A DNA stretch of 64,000 nt from Corynespora cassiicola. Its lineage: Eukaryota; Ascomycota; Dothideomycetes; Pleosporales; Corynesporascaceae. The stretch covers positions 1,488,001 to 1,552,000 of the forward strand of contig JAEUWY010000015.1 in the NCBI GenBank assembly GCA_022059125.1. The letters run 5' to 3'. The position numbers and the translations under genes are program-made. Shown piece by piece: positions 22,791 through 34,065 of the stretch. The first letter of the stretch is position 1; every line of letters starts with the position of its first letter. The notes beneath the pieces were generated by a model. That model searched no databases. It had not been told where the DNA came from and saw only the letters and a program-made list of their open reading frames with translations.

Positions 22791-25029
22791 TTACGCCATG
22801 ACACTGGATTTTCCTTTGCCCTTGTCGCTACTTGCCTGAGTCACCTGCTTCTCCTTTTTGGTGTCCTTTTTCGCCTGTGCAGCCTTTGCTGCTGCGTGCC
22901 GTTGTCGCGCCAATTCGATGGCTGTGAGGTGTCGGCCGCTTTTGTGATTGTTGGGGCCGATGTCGTTATTGCTGCTTTCGGGAAACGATTGGAAGCCCTC
23001 GTTGCCAGCAGTGTACCGGGACTTCTTGACCCATTCTGCGCGTCGACGCTTGTAAAGATCCATCTGCCAGTTTCGCCACACGGCACGGCCGACGAAGGAT
23101 TCGCGCAGGGAGGCCTCGTTCTCGGCCAACTCTTCGGCGATGCGTTCGCGGATGAAGGCCAGGCCATGCGTGCCTTGCCAGACGGCGTCAATAACGTGCG
23201 AGCCGGACGGATCTAGTGCGAGCTCGCCAACATGGCCGTAGAATTGCTGGATAACTTTCCGGCGGAATATGACGGACGCGTGTGGCGAGGTGAGGGCGGC
23301 CTGCAGGGTGCGAGATGCCGTAGGATCACGAGCAATCTTGAGAGACAGGTGGGTGCCCAATCTTGCCAGCGAGTCGAAGATGAGGTTGCCCAGGGGGCCG
23401 GGCACTGACATCATGGCCTGCGCAAGCAGAGAGCCGTGAACCTTGTCTGGGTGCGCGTGCGCGTGCTTGCCGTCGGAGCTGCCGTCATCCGAGGGTGCTT
23501 CACCAAGCTTCAATATCCGGGTGACTTCGAAACCATTCGACCCACCATAGGCCGTCTCGAGTTGAGCCTTGATAGGGGTCGTGTCCACACCGCGAACGGC
23601 GCAGCGCTCAATCAGGGTCTTGAGGATGGCGGTCCGGTTCCTCTCGACCAAACCTGGGATCTGCTCGACGATCTGGCGCATGGCCTCGTCGAGCTCCTCC
23701 CTGGACAGGCGCTCGAGAATCTTTCCGGCGACGTAGGCAGCGATCTCGTTGCGCGCCAGACTGCCCATGCGCTCCTTGAAGAATTGGGCAAAGATGGCCT
23801 TGAAAGTCTTGCCGGGGGCATACTGGACGATGGTCTCCAAGAGCCGAGAGCCAATGGGGTCGTAGACGAGACCGTTGATAAACTTTGCGCTCTCGGTACC
23901 TTCAGCGATTGGGTCATCTGGCAGCAGCCTGCGGGTGATGGAACTCTCGTCCCTGGCCCGTGACTTTCCGAACTGCGTCAGCTCCAGCTGCAGCAACAAC
24001 TGCAGGGTCGGGTTGCCGGTGGGGTGCATGGCGAGGGCGCGCAGGTAGGTCGAGTCAAGGCCGTCGACGCTGCCATTGATCAGCTTCCCCAGGGCGTCGA
24101 TGAAGGAGTCGGGCACGGCGCGCCTCTCGAGGGCCCGCTCGTGGCCGTCCCTGGCGCCCGTGACGCTGATCTGCTCCTTCCTTTTGCTCTTGAGGACCGA
24201 CTTGGGCGCCTGCTTTTCCAGTGGCTCGCCGGCAAGAACGACCAGCAGGACGCGCAGCACGTGCGACGCGAACCGGTCCGTCATGAGGTATCCCAGGTAG
24301 CCCTCCAGCTCGGCCAGCGCGTACAGGAACAGGTTCTCCATGGAGACGACGACTTCGTTGGGGTCCGACGACGGCGGCGTCTGCGTCAGCTCGGGCTTCT
24401 GGAGCTCCTGCGTCACGACGGGGGCGGCCTGTATGAAGAGGGCCTCGCAGCAGTGCGAGGCGAAGCGGTGCTGCACGAGGTGGAGGAAGCTGCACGAGCT
24501 GGTCAGCAAACAGAGTTTTTTTTTTTTTCCTTTGGTTTCCCTCTGCCACTCACCTTCCGCTGAATTTCTGGAACAGCCCCTTGAGCTGCGCGGGCGTGGA
24601 GAGCAAGATCAGGCGCTCCATGAGTCGCGAGCACCCTTGGCTGTGTGCGATCTTGAGCTCCTTGCCGTCGGCCTCCTTGTACACGTTCTCCAGAAACAGG
24701 GCACGCTCCTCGGGGTCGGCAAACTGGTTCAGCTCGAGCAGCTCGTCGGCGCGCTTGAAGTACTCCTGCTCGTCCTCGTCCAGCATGCCGTAGAAGGGCA
24801 TGGCCTCGGGGCGGGTGACGCCATCGAGGGCCTCGTGGTCATGATAGGCGGCGGCGGCGGCGGCCTCGTCCTGGGGCGGTGCGGCCTCGTCGTCGGCGTG
24901 GTGGTGGTCGAGGGCCTTGTCGGAGTGCTTCTTGTGCCTCTTGCCAGCGGCGCCGTGGTCCTCGTGCTGCTCGCGCTTGCGCTTCTTCTGGTCGTCGCGG
25001 CGGCCGCGCTTCTTGAAGTCCCTAGGCAT
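22791..25029 (-). CDS. nop9: Nucleolar Pumilio-repeat protein NOP9
   Basis: RNA-binding factor of the small-subunit processome, needed for 18S rRNA maturation in the nucleolus. Exons 25029-24554 and 24489-22791 total 2175 bases, 724 residues. Removing the 64-base intron restores [20 protein letters not shown], a signature of NOP9 Pumilio repeats. Seen: basic N-terminus ([20 protein letters not shown]), a His/Ala-rich stretch near residues 40-65, many Puf-like repeats such as [29 protein letters not shown] and [14 protein letters not shown], and a Lys-rich C-terminal tail. Length suits the family (about 650-720). Divergent from the RINT1-like gene across a promoter with a heptamer repeat. Confidence 0.95.
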
Positions 25030-25794
25030 GATGACGACGTTGGCGTGAGGAGCTGGCGAGGGGCGGAAATAAAATTGTCCAAATCTCGGCTATCTGGGCT
25101 GCGGGACGACAAGAGATCCGCCAGGGACGGAGGCCGGGCCTGCACGAGAATATATACGGCGAGATCGGGGGAAGGGTCAAGGGCTGGGCGGAAGCGACAT
25201 GTAGGCGGTGGGCGGCAAATAATGGGGAGAGACTGAGCAGTGGGACACGGCAGAGCCGTTTTTTTCAATACGGCAGAGTGGCCTGAGGATCTTTCAAGGC
25301 CCAGGGCTAGCTCGTCTCGCGGCCGTCGCTTAACCACCTGGGAAAACGGCCAATGCGCCGGGATACACGTACAGATCGATCGCGCCCTCGCCCGCCCATC
25401 CACCATCCGCCAGACGCCAGACGCCCGTCCAAGCCCGCCTGAGCTCCGTGGCCCATCCTCGACGCCCTGATGCCGTGACGCCGTGACGCCAGTCGCTGCA
25501 GTCACGCCGCCTGCCCTCGACCGACCTCCCACCGCCTGGCGCCACGCCCCTGTCCGCGTCCGCCCGCCGTTGACTGGCAGTATCGGATCCATCTGATCTA
25601 TCCGATTATCTCACATCGAGGATCGTCCGCTGCCTACCCATCGCCGCCCATCGCCCATCGCCCATCGCCCATCGCCCATCGCCCATCGCCCATCGCCCAT
25701 CGCCCATCGCCCGTCGCCCACCATCGCCACTGCGCGTCGCGTGTGCTCATCCGCGACCCGTCCGTCGTGCCCGTCATAGCCGCCCGTCCGCGAT
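25030..25794. promoter_or_regulatory. Divergent promoter region NOP9 / RINT1-like
   Basis: 765 bases between two start codons facing away from each other. It contains the tandem heptamer array listed separately, close to the plus-strand start. A TATA-like stretch (atatatac) lies near 25150. No other gene seen. Confidence 0.5.
25647..25716. repeat. Tandem heptamer CCCATCG, nine perfect copies plus one variant
   Basis: CCCATCG is repeated head to tail nine times from 25647 to 25709, followed by one copy with A changed to G (25710-25716). The array ends about 80 bases before the ATG of the RINT1-like gene, so it lies in its leader or core promoter. A 7-base unit is not a multiple of three, so it is unlikely to be coding. 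Confidence 0.9.
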
Positions 25795-28683
25795 ATGGAT
25801 CCCCCCGAAGACATCCAGGTGCGCGTCGCCGACTACCTCGACGACCAGCTGCAGACCCAGGGCGACCTCGACTCGCTCGACGCCCTGCTAGCCAACATCC
25901 ACACCCAGCATGGCCTCCTCAAACAGCAAGTGAGGCACTTTGACTCCCGCCCTGCCGCCCTGCCCCGCTGCTGACACGCCTCCCCCCCGCAGCTCCACGA
26001 AGCCCAGGAGCACCTCCATGGAGCAAAGCAAGACGCCCACGACCACCATGTCCGCCTGCAACAACAGGCCAGTACTTTCCGCGCCTCCCAGGCCGACATT
26101 GACCGCCGTCTGATGGTCATCACCGCCTCCGACACCAGCGACGACGCCGTCCCCCGCTTCGAGGCCGTCCTCAACACGCTGCAGCGCCTCGACGTGGCCA
26201 GTGCCTACGTTGACCTACTCAGGGACGTTGATGTGCTGAGGTAGGCCTGCTCCGCCTCGTCCCGCCCCTGCCTTTGCTTGCTTTACCACCACCATTTCTC
26301 CCGCATGGCCTGATGCTGATATGACCCAGCAACGACGCCCAATCGCGGCTGCAAGAGTCCAATGATGCCGCCCTCGCTCCCTACAAGCAGCTCCGCTCTC
26401 TCCACACCCAGCTGATCCGCCTGCAAGACGATGCCGAGGGCGCGGCCCCTCAGTTGCTGCACCATGTCGACAAGATCACCCGCGCCTTGCGCGTCCAGAT
26501 CCTGGATGCCTTCTCGTCCGATCTGGACACCGTTCTGAAGAAGATTCGCTGGCCCACCCCAAAGGCTGCCATTCCAAGCCACCTGCAGGACGAGTGGGAG
26601 ACGGCTGTGGCGAAGCTTCTCGATCTGCAGATGCCCGAATTGGACGGCATGGATTACTCGAGTGGGCCAGGGTCCAAGATCAAGCTACCCGCCGTGCTGT
26701 TTCCTTTTGAGGTGCTGGCCCAACCATTGGAGATGCGCTTCAGGTACCACTTCGAAGGCGACAAACCGACGAACCGGATTGACAGGCCAGAATATTTCCT
26801 TTCTCACATTACCACCCTTCTGGACGACTATGGTGGATTCGTCGTCGACCATGTGCAGCCCATCTTACTTAAGCACTTTCGTGGGACCGACCTGGCTCTC
26901 AACCCGGTTTACATCGATGCAACGGCTGCCTTCATCACCGCCCTGCTGCCCATGCTGCGTGCAAAGATTGGCTCCACCCTGCCCAAGGTGGCGAGCCAAC
27001 CGCAGCTCCTCAGCCACTTGATGCACGAGCTCATGCGGTTCGACACCAATATTAGGGAGGATTGGAGGTACGACGGTGGCTACGGGCTCGAGGGCTGGAA
27101 AGGCCTCTCATGGGAGTTCCTCGTCCAGGGAGACTGGTTCGGGCGGTGGCTGCAGGTCGAGAAAGATTGTACGAGATCTCACATCTGTCCGAACCCCGAA
27201 CCCCACTGTGCGGAAACTAACCGTGCACAGTCGCTCTGGCACGATATCAAAGTATCGTAGACGCTTCCGATTTTGGCGACCTCGACTACGAAAGCGTCGA
27301 TCCAAAAGCAACCAAGCCCACCAAAGGCGCCATCCGCGTCAATGATTTGCTGGAGACCATTACTGGTAAGGATCCCTCAACCTCGGGATTCGGGAAAACT
27401 TCGCTGACAGGCGTTTAGACCGATACAGACCCTTGACTTCGTTTTCGCAGAAACTTAGGTTTTTGATCGACATACAAATCGCCATATTCGACAAACTCCA
27501 TGAGCGTCTGCAAAGCAACCTGGAGGCCTACCTTACCATGACCACATCTTTTGGGCGTGCAGTCGGAGGTGTGACCAAAGAAGAGCAGGAGAAGCTGCTT
27601 GGCGTCGAGGGCCTTGAACGTCTCTGCAAGACCTATGGTAGCGCGGACTACCTCGAGAAGGCAATGCGTGATTGGAGCGACGACTTGGTAGGCCCTTGCT
27701 GCACCGCCCCCGCCGGGTGATCGCCATGTGCCTTGCTAACATGGCGTCCAGTTCTTCCTCGATATCTGGGAGGAGCTGCAGGATCGTGCTCGTCAAGCCA
27801 ACCAGATCGGTACCATGTCCGTTGCAGATGTTGCGGAACGTACGTCCAGTGCTATAGGTGGTGACGGCGATGGAGGTGCGTTGTTCGACGAAACGGCCGG
27901 ATGGTACTTCCGCCTCCGCGTCCGCAGCGAGAAGATTATAACCGACACGTTGAGCAACAATGTGCGGGAGGCGCTGCGGCCCTACCGACATATGTAAGTT
28001 ACCCAATGTGGACGTGCCTAGCGTTGTGCCAGATGTTTACTTATTGCAGCAATCCCTGGTCCACCATCACAGGCTCTCCAGCCTCACTGAGCGCCAACCT
28101 TTCGCCTACTGCAGAGCTGGACCCACTGCTCACGCATTTGACCAGTACCCTAGGTTTCCTATCCCGTGCATTGGCTGCTGCCCCGCTGCGTCGCATCGCC
28201 AGGGCAGTGCTCGGCACAATTTCTGGTGCAATCTGGGATAACGTCCTCAGTCGTCACCATTTCTCGACCGCGGGCGCTGCCCAGCTCCAGGCGGATCTCG
28301 CCGCCATCTGCCGTGTCGTCGATAAGGCAGTGGGCCCGGGGGTGGCCGAGAGTGGGCTCAGGAAGTGTCTGGAGGGCGCACAACTGGTTGGATTGCCCGT
28401 CAAGGGTGGCAAATCTCAGGTTGCAGAGCATGAGGGCGACGGTGGCGAGGATTGGGACGACGCCTGGGGTGCAGAGGGTGGAGAGGAACCCGCAGTAGAA
28501 AAAGCAAATCCCCATGACATAACCCCCGGGGAACAGGGGGATTTGGGCCTCTGGCAGGTTGAGAAGCGCCTCTTTGCCGACAATCAAAGCGCCAGAGAGG
28601 TGCTTGAAGACCTTGGCCTAGAGTTACTGAGCGAGACCGAGGCTAGAGCCGTGCTCGGCCGCAGGGTCGAGCTCGCAGGATAG
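25795..28683 (+). CDS. RINT1/Tip20 family vesicle-tethering protein
   Basis: Probable subunit of the Dsl1-type tether that captures Golgi-derived COPI vesicles at the ER. Exons 25795-25929, 25993-26240, 26330-27168, 27231-27365, 27419-27687, 27752-27993, 28050-28683 total 2502 bases, 833 residues, right for the family. Seen: an N-terminal coiled coil (LHEAQEHLHGAKQDAHDHHV), then the RINT1/TIP20 region with FHYHFEGDKPTN-like MRFRYHFEGDKPTNR, YFLSHITTLLDDY, GWKGLSWEFL and WYFRLRVRSEKII. Phases of all six introns agree. The acidic segment near residues 745-775 is a variable linker. Tip20 and RINT1 are the named relatives; the precise orthologue name is inferred. Confidence 0.88.
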
Positions 28684-31134
28684 GGAAAACCAGCAGAGAA
28701 GCTAATCTAGATGCGTAGACGTGTGCTGGTTGGCAGCTCCCGAAAAGGCAATTGATCTCAACAAACGGGGCCTACGGGTGCGTGCCTCTCCGCTCCCCCT
28801 CCCGCGCCAAACTCCCAATCTTCCTCTTTTGGGGTTGCAGCGATCACCCACTCTGAGGTCGCCGACCTCGCCAAAGCACGCTAGGACCGTGATTGGCACG
28901 TATGCATTCGAAAACGATGAGCCATCTGTTGTTTTGTGTGAATCCGGCCCAGAATTACCGCATCCCTCACTTCCTCTCACGGCCGGCCCCCTTTCGTTTT
29001 CAGTCCGCGGAGAGATTTTGTCATCACCATCTCAGACCCGACACTTTTTTTTGCAAACAACCACGCGCGTGCTATCTACCAGCGAATCGAGGCAACCGAG
29101 GGAAAAAAAAAAACCAAGACAACCTTTTTTTTTGTTGACTGTTGACTAACACTGATAAATCTCCAGGCCCTTCCTCCCCCCTCTACCCTGCCCTGCTCTG
29201 CGCTACCGCTCCCTACCGCTCTGCACATCCCCTCCCTCCCAACCGCCCATCCCCATTTCCCTTCATATCGAATCCATGGTTCGCATCAATCTCGTGTCTC
29301 GCGATCGGTCAGGCGAATCATTTGATGGATTAAGCGGGCAGGGCAAATCATTTTCCCTCGAGTGGCAGCCGCGCATTGGACCGAGAGACGAGACCCCAAA
29401 AAGAGTCCAACCACACACATGTCTTTTCCGATCGACTTGTGGGGTGTGGGTGGCGTGATCCCATGCGAGTCTCTTTTTTTGCTGGGGCTGTGGGCTTGGG
29501 AGGCGCGGGGGAGTGTGGCATCTCAAGTGATGGGCGACATGGATGAACGTGGGTGGGTTCGGAGTGGGTGAGTAGGTGGGTCGATGGGGTGGGGAGGTGA
29601 GGGGTGGCTCCTCAAGGGTCTGAGGCCGGGTTCCGCGAGATGAGATCTGAAATTCCCGATGCCCTTGATCCTCTTTTTTTTTTGGAGATGGGTGTTGGTG
29701 GGGGATCGTGGGGACGAGGTGGTTCTTGCTTTTGGGGTTGCGGAAGGTCGTGGCAGGGGCGGTGAATACGTGTCTGTTGTAGGCGGACATGTCGAGTTGG
29801 ATCGGGGACGTATATCGGGAGACGAAATGGGAGGGGGAGATTACAGTGAGGTGATGTTGCTTCTCTGTCTCCGCTGCTGACGACAGGTATACATTCGCCC
29901 GGGCGAACGTCCCGTTGTAGCCACTTGGTCCCTGAATCGACTGCCGCTTCGTATCGGAATCCAACATAAATCACCAGATGTTCAGACGGGAGCCGACGGT
30001 TGAGAAAGTTCAAGATTACTTTTGAATGCTCGACGCTCTTGATGGATGGAGGATTGATCTGTCCAAGGAGAAGTATCTCGTCACACATGTCCTGACTCTT
30101 CGGCACTAATACTCTCGCCATTATCATACGATTGTTGATATGCTTTTATGCTTCTACCCAAGAATCTAGATGCCTGCCCAGCACTCTTCGGATAAGCAGG
30201 CCAAGACAGGCACATGAGTCGCATCTCGGCAATTCATTGATAGGGGCAAGAAGGACATAATCGTCGATCTCAAAAGGATGGATGGTCTTTGGCTCCGACG
30301 GTAAGTGAGATGGATTGTTGTGCGCATATCCTCTTCATATCAGGCTTCCGGCGACACGGTCAACGAAAACTCGGCTTCCAACATGCCTCAGACTGGAGGA
30401 CACCCATGTACCGAATGCTCTAAGCCAATCTCGGCAAGAAACACCATCGCGACCTTTCTCTTCACGATCGGATTTTCTAGTACTCTCCTCTCAAGGGAGG
30501 AAGCACGCCACAATTCAGGTACACAAATCAAATACACAAAAGGGCGACCCATGCCCTGAAGACACAAAATGGATAGGGGAGGCCTAGGAATCGAACTGAC
30601 GGCCTGGCAAGTCGAAGAACTTTCTCTCCACAGCTACCGGATGTTCTGGCAGAACCCACAAGATCCCCCCCCCCCCGGCCGGTGTGTGCGACCTGCCAGT
30701 CCATTTGCTCTGATATGCAGATGAATATAATGACACAGCGCGTATACATTCCAGAGGCTTGCAAAGCAACATGGAAGACCTCTTGTGGGAACAGCCTTCT
30801 TGTCAGGGCTTGTGATTTTATGCGTGGTCTGCTTCATCTGGCGTAGTATATCCGGATCCATTGCGTTTGTGTGTTGCTCCTCTATCTCAAATGGCTGTGG
30901 TGGAAATATGGAGTTTACGTTTCCGTCCAGGTCTGACCTTGTGGTGAGTTTAGATTGTGGCCGTTCACATCATTGAACACAAGTGTGTTGACAGAGATTC
31001 GGATCGTGTCGTTGCATGTTAACTATCTTGAAGGGTCACCGTTGACTGCTACCTATACAGCTTTCTTCGGACGTCTTTCCCCAGTAGACTGCGCTCGTCG
31101 ATGCTTTCAGGATCCTATATGAAGCTAATAGTCG
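28684..31134. other. Long intergenic stretch, no supported gene
   Basis: 2.45 kb between the RINT1-like gene and the retropepsin-like gene, which face each other. It is rich in homopolymer runs (A/T runs at 29104-29140 and 29668-29680; 12 C at 30665-30676) and has a perfect 14-base palindrome at 29894-29907 (TTCGCCCGGGCGAA). A 234-codon Pro/Ser/Arg-rich minus-strand ORF (29263-29967) has no recognisable domain and I do not call it. A tRNA-like B-box near 30580 failed inspection. Confidence 0.5.
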
Positions 31135-32049
31135 TTATTCTAACGCTGCGAGCTCAGCAACAGCAGAAACAGCAGTAGCAAGTTGCTCGAGCTCTGCTTC
31201 CCTCTCAAGTTTTCTGCGCTCCAGCTCATAGACCGCAGACGAAAGGGCTTCTTTCTTCTTTCTCCTCCCCAACTTCGACTTTACCCAGAACACTACGTTT
31301 ATTCCACTTGGAACGTTTCTGTCCATTGTGGTCAACGATTCGATCCCCTGAGTGAAGGCTCGGCTATCTTCTAGGAGCTCGCAGCCTAAGGCGATATCAA
31401 AAGGACACCCACGCAAGACGTCGAACTCATAGTACTTGGCATTGTAAGGTATTTGCTGTCCACTCACAAATCCCCAAGGTAATCGCAAGCGTCCCGAAAC
31501 TCTAGCCGTCTCTCCATTTGCGAATTGCAACAGTCGACAGCTTTCTGGGGCCCGGTACATGTAAGATAGCCAACCATTCTGCTTTGCATACTTGTATGAG
31601 AGCAAGTTGGGCTCAGAGCCCGAGTCTGCGAGGGCATAGCATTTCTTGATACCTATCCAGCCACCAAAGTGCCAAGGTGTTGTGCCGCAGAGGTTGACAA
31701 GTCTTCCGCTTGGTCCATTGCGGGGTCTCGGCATCTCGCACATCCGATACTGCTTCTTTGTGATCGTCTCCGTGTCCAAAAGGAATCTGGCACCGAGCAA
31801 CATGTCAAAAATGCAGTCTTGCAGGACGTACAAGATGATTTCTACAGTGTCCGTATCTGCACAAAAACGCCAGATCGTTTTCACAAAGCCTATTGCGTGC
31901 ATGAACTTCCCGTGTCCTGTCGTGAAAGATGGTCTTTGCCCAGGGTTAAAAGGCTGGAAGTCCAGTCCGAGGTCCATTGCGTGGTTCTGACGAATAAAGT
32001 TCTCCTGAGAGCCAGTATCACATGATGCAATCGTCTCTCGAGAATTCAT
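31135..32049 (-). CDS. Protein with two retropepsin-like aspartic protease motifs
   Basis: From the ATG at 32049 the frame gives 304 residues. Two retropepsin-type active-site motifs are visible: SCDTGS at residues 9-14 and ALADSGSEPN near 139-148, each followed by a hydrophobic stretch ending in a conserved Gly (FDMLLGARFLL; FDIALGCELLE), so two half-domains may sit in one chain. The C-terminus is a Lys/Glu-rich helix. No reverse transcriptase or integrase is nearby, so it may be a domesticated or decayed retroelement gag-pol-like fragment or a host gene. The same frame stays open upstream of the ATG to a TGA at 32106-32104, and a 35-codon piece continues above it; the gene may therefore be truncated (see findings). 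Function unknown. Confidence 0.6.
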   Translation of the reverse strand: MNSRETIASCDTGSQENFIRQNHAMDLGLDFQPFNPGQRPSFTTGHGKFMHAIGFVKTIWRFCADTDTVEIILYVLQDCIFDMLLGARFLLDTETITKKQYRMCEMPRPRNGPSGRLVNLCGTTPWHFGGWIGIKKCYALADSGSEPNLLSYKYAKQNGWLSYMYRAPESCRLLQFANGETARVSGRLRLPWGFVSGQQIPYNAKYYEFDVLRGCPFDIALGCELLEDSRAFTQGIESLTTMDRNVPSGINVVFWVKSKLGRRKKKEALSSAVYELERRKLEREAELEQLATAVSAVAELAALE

Positions 32050-32334
32050 AATGTCTCTCAAGCCTTTCAGAGTGACCGTATTACGTGTCGAGGTGGTAAT
32101 GGTTCACTGCTTGTGCATTCGTCTGTATACTGGATGTGTTTTGTACTGTTTGGACGGTGGATCGTAGATCAGTTCCGTCGTCACATGTGTCTCTTCAACT
32201 CCCTTGGTCATCACGTAACCCACTGCATCTGAAAGAAACAACATGTTCATAAGGCAGCGGCGGAGCCTTTTCGTTGAGGAACATCTTTGCTTTTCAGTGT
32301 TTGGATGGTGTCGGAAATACCATGGTCGGGATTC

Positions 32335-32715
32335 TCAATGGTGGTGCTTTTGGTTTCCTTTGTTAGGGGTGCTTGACCATTCAGGAGTGCTTATGTCTAG
32401 ATCATCCATAGCATTACCCTGGGAGCCAAGGTCTTGAGCTGATTGCGTATCTTTGACGGAATCCTGGCGACGAAGCGTTTCCTCATCTTGTTGTATATCG
32501 ATTTCTGCCCAACGTACCCCGCTCCTGGGTACCTCAGAGTCTTGCTGAATGTTCTTAAACCCGTCCCGTTTCTGTACAATCAAAGCTTTGCCTTTGATTC
32601 CAGCGGGATAGCAGATAAGCAATAGCTTACAATATCTCTGCTTAATGGCCGCTGCATCAGCATATTTGTCAACGCCAAGGAGTTGATAGTAAGGAGGGAA
32701 TTTATCTGATAACAT
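32335..32715 (-). CDS. Short J-domain-like ORF lacking the HPD motif
   Basis: 126 codons on minus. Residues 8-45 (YYQLLGVDKYADAAAIKQRY) fit helices I and II of a DnaJ J-domain, and GFKNIQQ followed by RWAEIDIQQ fits helices III and IV. The HPD tripeptide needed to stimulate Hsp70 ATPase is replaced by YPA (residues 36-38), so this is either a non-functional J-like protein or a decaying gene. The C-terminus is polar without a domain. After its stop the next frame continues open for about 30 codons, hinting at a frameshift. It could be the 5' part of a larger broken gene reaching the retropepsin-like ORF downstream. Confidence 0.45.
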   Translation of the reverse strand: MLSDKFPPYYQLLGVDKYADAAAIKQRYCKLLLICYPAGIKGKALIVQKRDGFKNIQQDSEVPRSGVRWAEIDIQQDEETLRRQDSVKDTQSAQDLGSQGNAMDDLDISTPEWSSTPNKGNQKHHH

Positions 32716-33015
32716 ATTTGGGAGAAGCCCCTAAATAGATTAATTAGGTATACTAGGAAGTTCTACTAGGAATGCAAAAGTTTGAATATAAAAGGACCGG
32801 GCTGGTGCCCAAAATATATCGGGGACCAAGATATTTAGCCAAAAGAAATTAATGAGATTGTGGGGGTCCAGGGCACAGCGCTGTTATAGCCACACTATCG
32901 AAGCACTTTTGTTACGTGTCCATGTCCGGAGGTGTGGCTGCACAACCAGGTTTATTGTGTGAGCCACCGAGCCGATCAGCACAATCGCTTCAACATATCA
33001 CAGCAACATTCTAGG
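32716..33015. other. Intergenic, AT-rich
   Basis: 300 bases between divergent accessory ORFs. It is rich in TA and AA dinucleotides (32730-32860) and has a TATA-like stretch (atataaaa) near 32787. No gene seen. Confidence 0.4.
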
Positions 33016-34065
33016 ATGACATCGCTATCATCTTCCTCTTTGCCGCCCCTGCACTCACATAGAACATTTGGGGAATTTATATGCTCCGATCCTAAGATTT
33101 TACTGTTCCGACGTTTCAATGGTCTCAACGCTCGTGCCCTTCTGTACATGCAATCCGAATTACTCTGCTTAGAAAGCAAGCTCCGTCAGTTCGACGAAGA
33201 AGATAAGAGTAACGGTTCAAATTATGCTTTTATATCAACCGTATGTTTCAAAGCTATTCTGGCGCGTGCTTCTGAGGATAACCCTCGCGAAGTAGAACGA
33301 CTCGAACTAATACGACGAATCCAGGAGCTCACTCATCGTTACAGTTAGTCTAGGAAACCCCCAAAGAGTACAATGCTTGTAGCACAGAAGCAATTACAGG
33401 ATATGGCTAGTTCTAATCGGCGTATATGGGAGGTGTTCAGCAGCTAGTTCCGCCAGAATAAGCCATTCTTCGGAAAAAGCGGACAGCTTATACAGGAGAA
33501 AACAGCAAACAACTTTGTTGCTGTGGGTGTGACTAGAGATTATAATGTTCTGAAAGGCTTTATTAAGAATATAATTAGCCGCGCTGTTGCAGTAAGTATA
33601 CCCATCGTGTCTTGCTTTTTCAGATTCTGAGTAGTGACCTTCAAATAACAGCATACGAAAAGAAACACAATACAGAAAGATTCACCTGCATGATATGCCC
33701 GCCAAAAGGTCCAGCGGTTCGTTACCTCCATAGGAATTATTAGCGCAACTGTGCTTCGGGAGGCCGCTATCGTTGCACTGTACCTGGTAACAGATGACCG
33801 GATAAAATTTGCCCTTGTCGCAGTTTTTATCTCGTTATTTACTGTTGCCATATATTTTTTAAGCAACGCAAGAAGATCAGAGATGCTTGCTGCAACCGCA
33901 GCATATGCGGCTATACTGGTGGTTTTCGTCTCAAGGGACCTGGGCAGTGGAGGTTCTAAAACTTGCCAGCGGTCGCTATCAAAGGATCATTTCAGAGCAG
34001 CTGAGCATCGACTTTCAATGACTATTGACTTTCATCAAGAGAGAAACAATTGGATTCTAGCTTAG
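33016..34065 (+). pseudogene. DUF6594 membrane protein, broken by three in-frame stops
   Basis: A fungal DUF6594 protein (N-terminal helical part, C-terminal transmembrane segments, unknown role) is recognisable over the whole span. ATG at 33016; DPKILLFRRFNGLNARALLY and MQSELLCLESKLRQFDEED are the family N-terminal block. The frame is stopped by TAG at 33346 and TAG at 33445, yet remains readable to a GTAAGT donor at 33592. An acceptor ending 33651 (intron of 60 bases) keeps phase; a TGA follows at 33691, and then the C-terminal membrane block ATAAYAAILVVFVSRDL appears, ending at 34065. Each stop is compatible with a single C-to-T change. No frameshift is needed, so decay looks recent. Confidence 0.75.

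Noticed and set aside
22700..22810. A-box-like stretch (TGGCGTAATTGG, minus) followed further on by a GATTCGAT and a T-run
   Set aside because: No matching acceptor or T-stems; the A-box part is simply the end and stop of NOP9.
24024..25236. Long plus-strand ORFs opposite NOP9 (179 and 298 codons)
   Set aside because: Antisense shadows of the Pumilio-repeat gene, biased composition only.
29263..29967. 234-codon minus-strand ORF
   Set aside because: Pro/Ser/Arg-rich low complexity, no domain, no sign of introns; long ORFs of this kind arise by composition.
30571..30665. tRNA-like B-box (minus strand, AGTTCGATTCC) with a weak A-box
   Set aside because: The five bases on each side of the T-loop do not pair into a T-stem and no acceptor stem could be formed.
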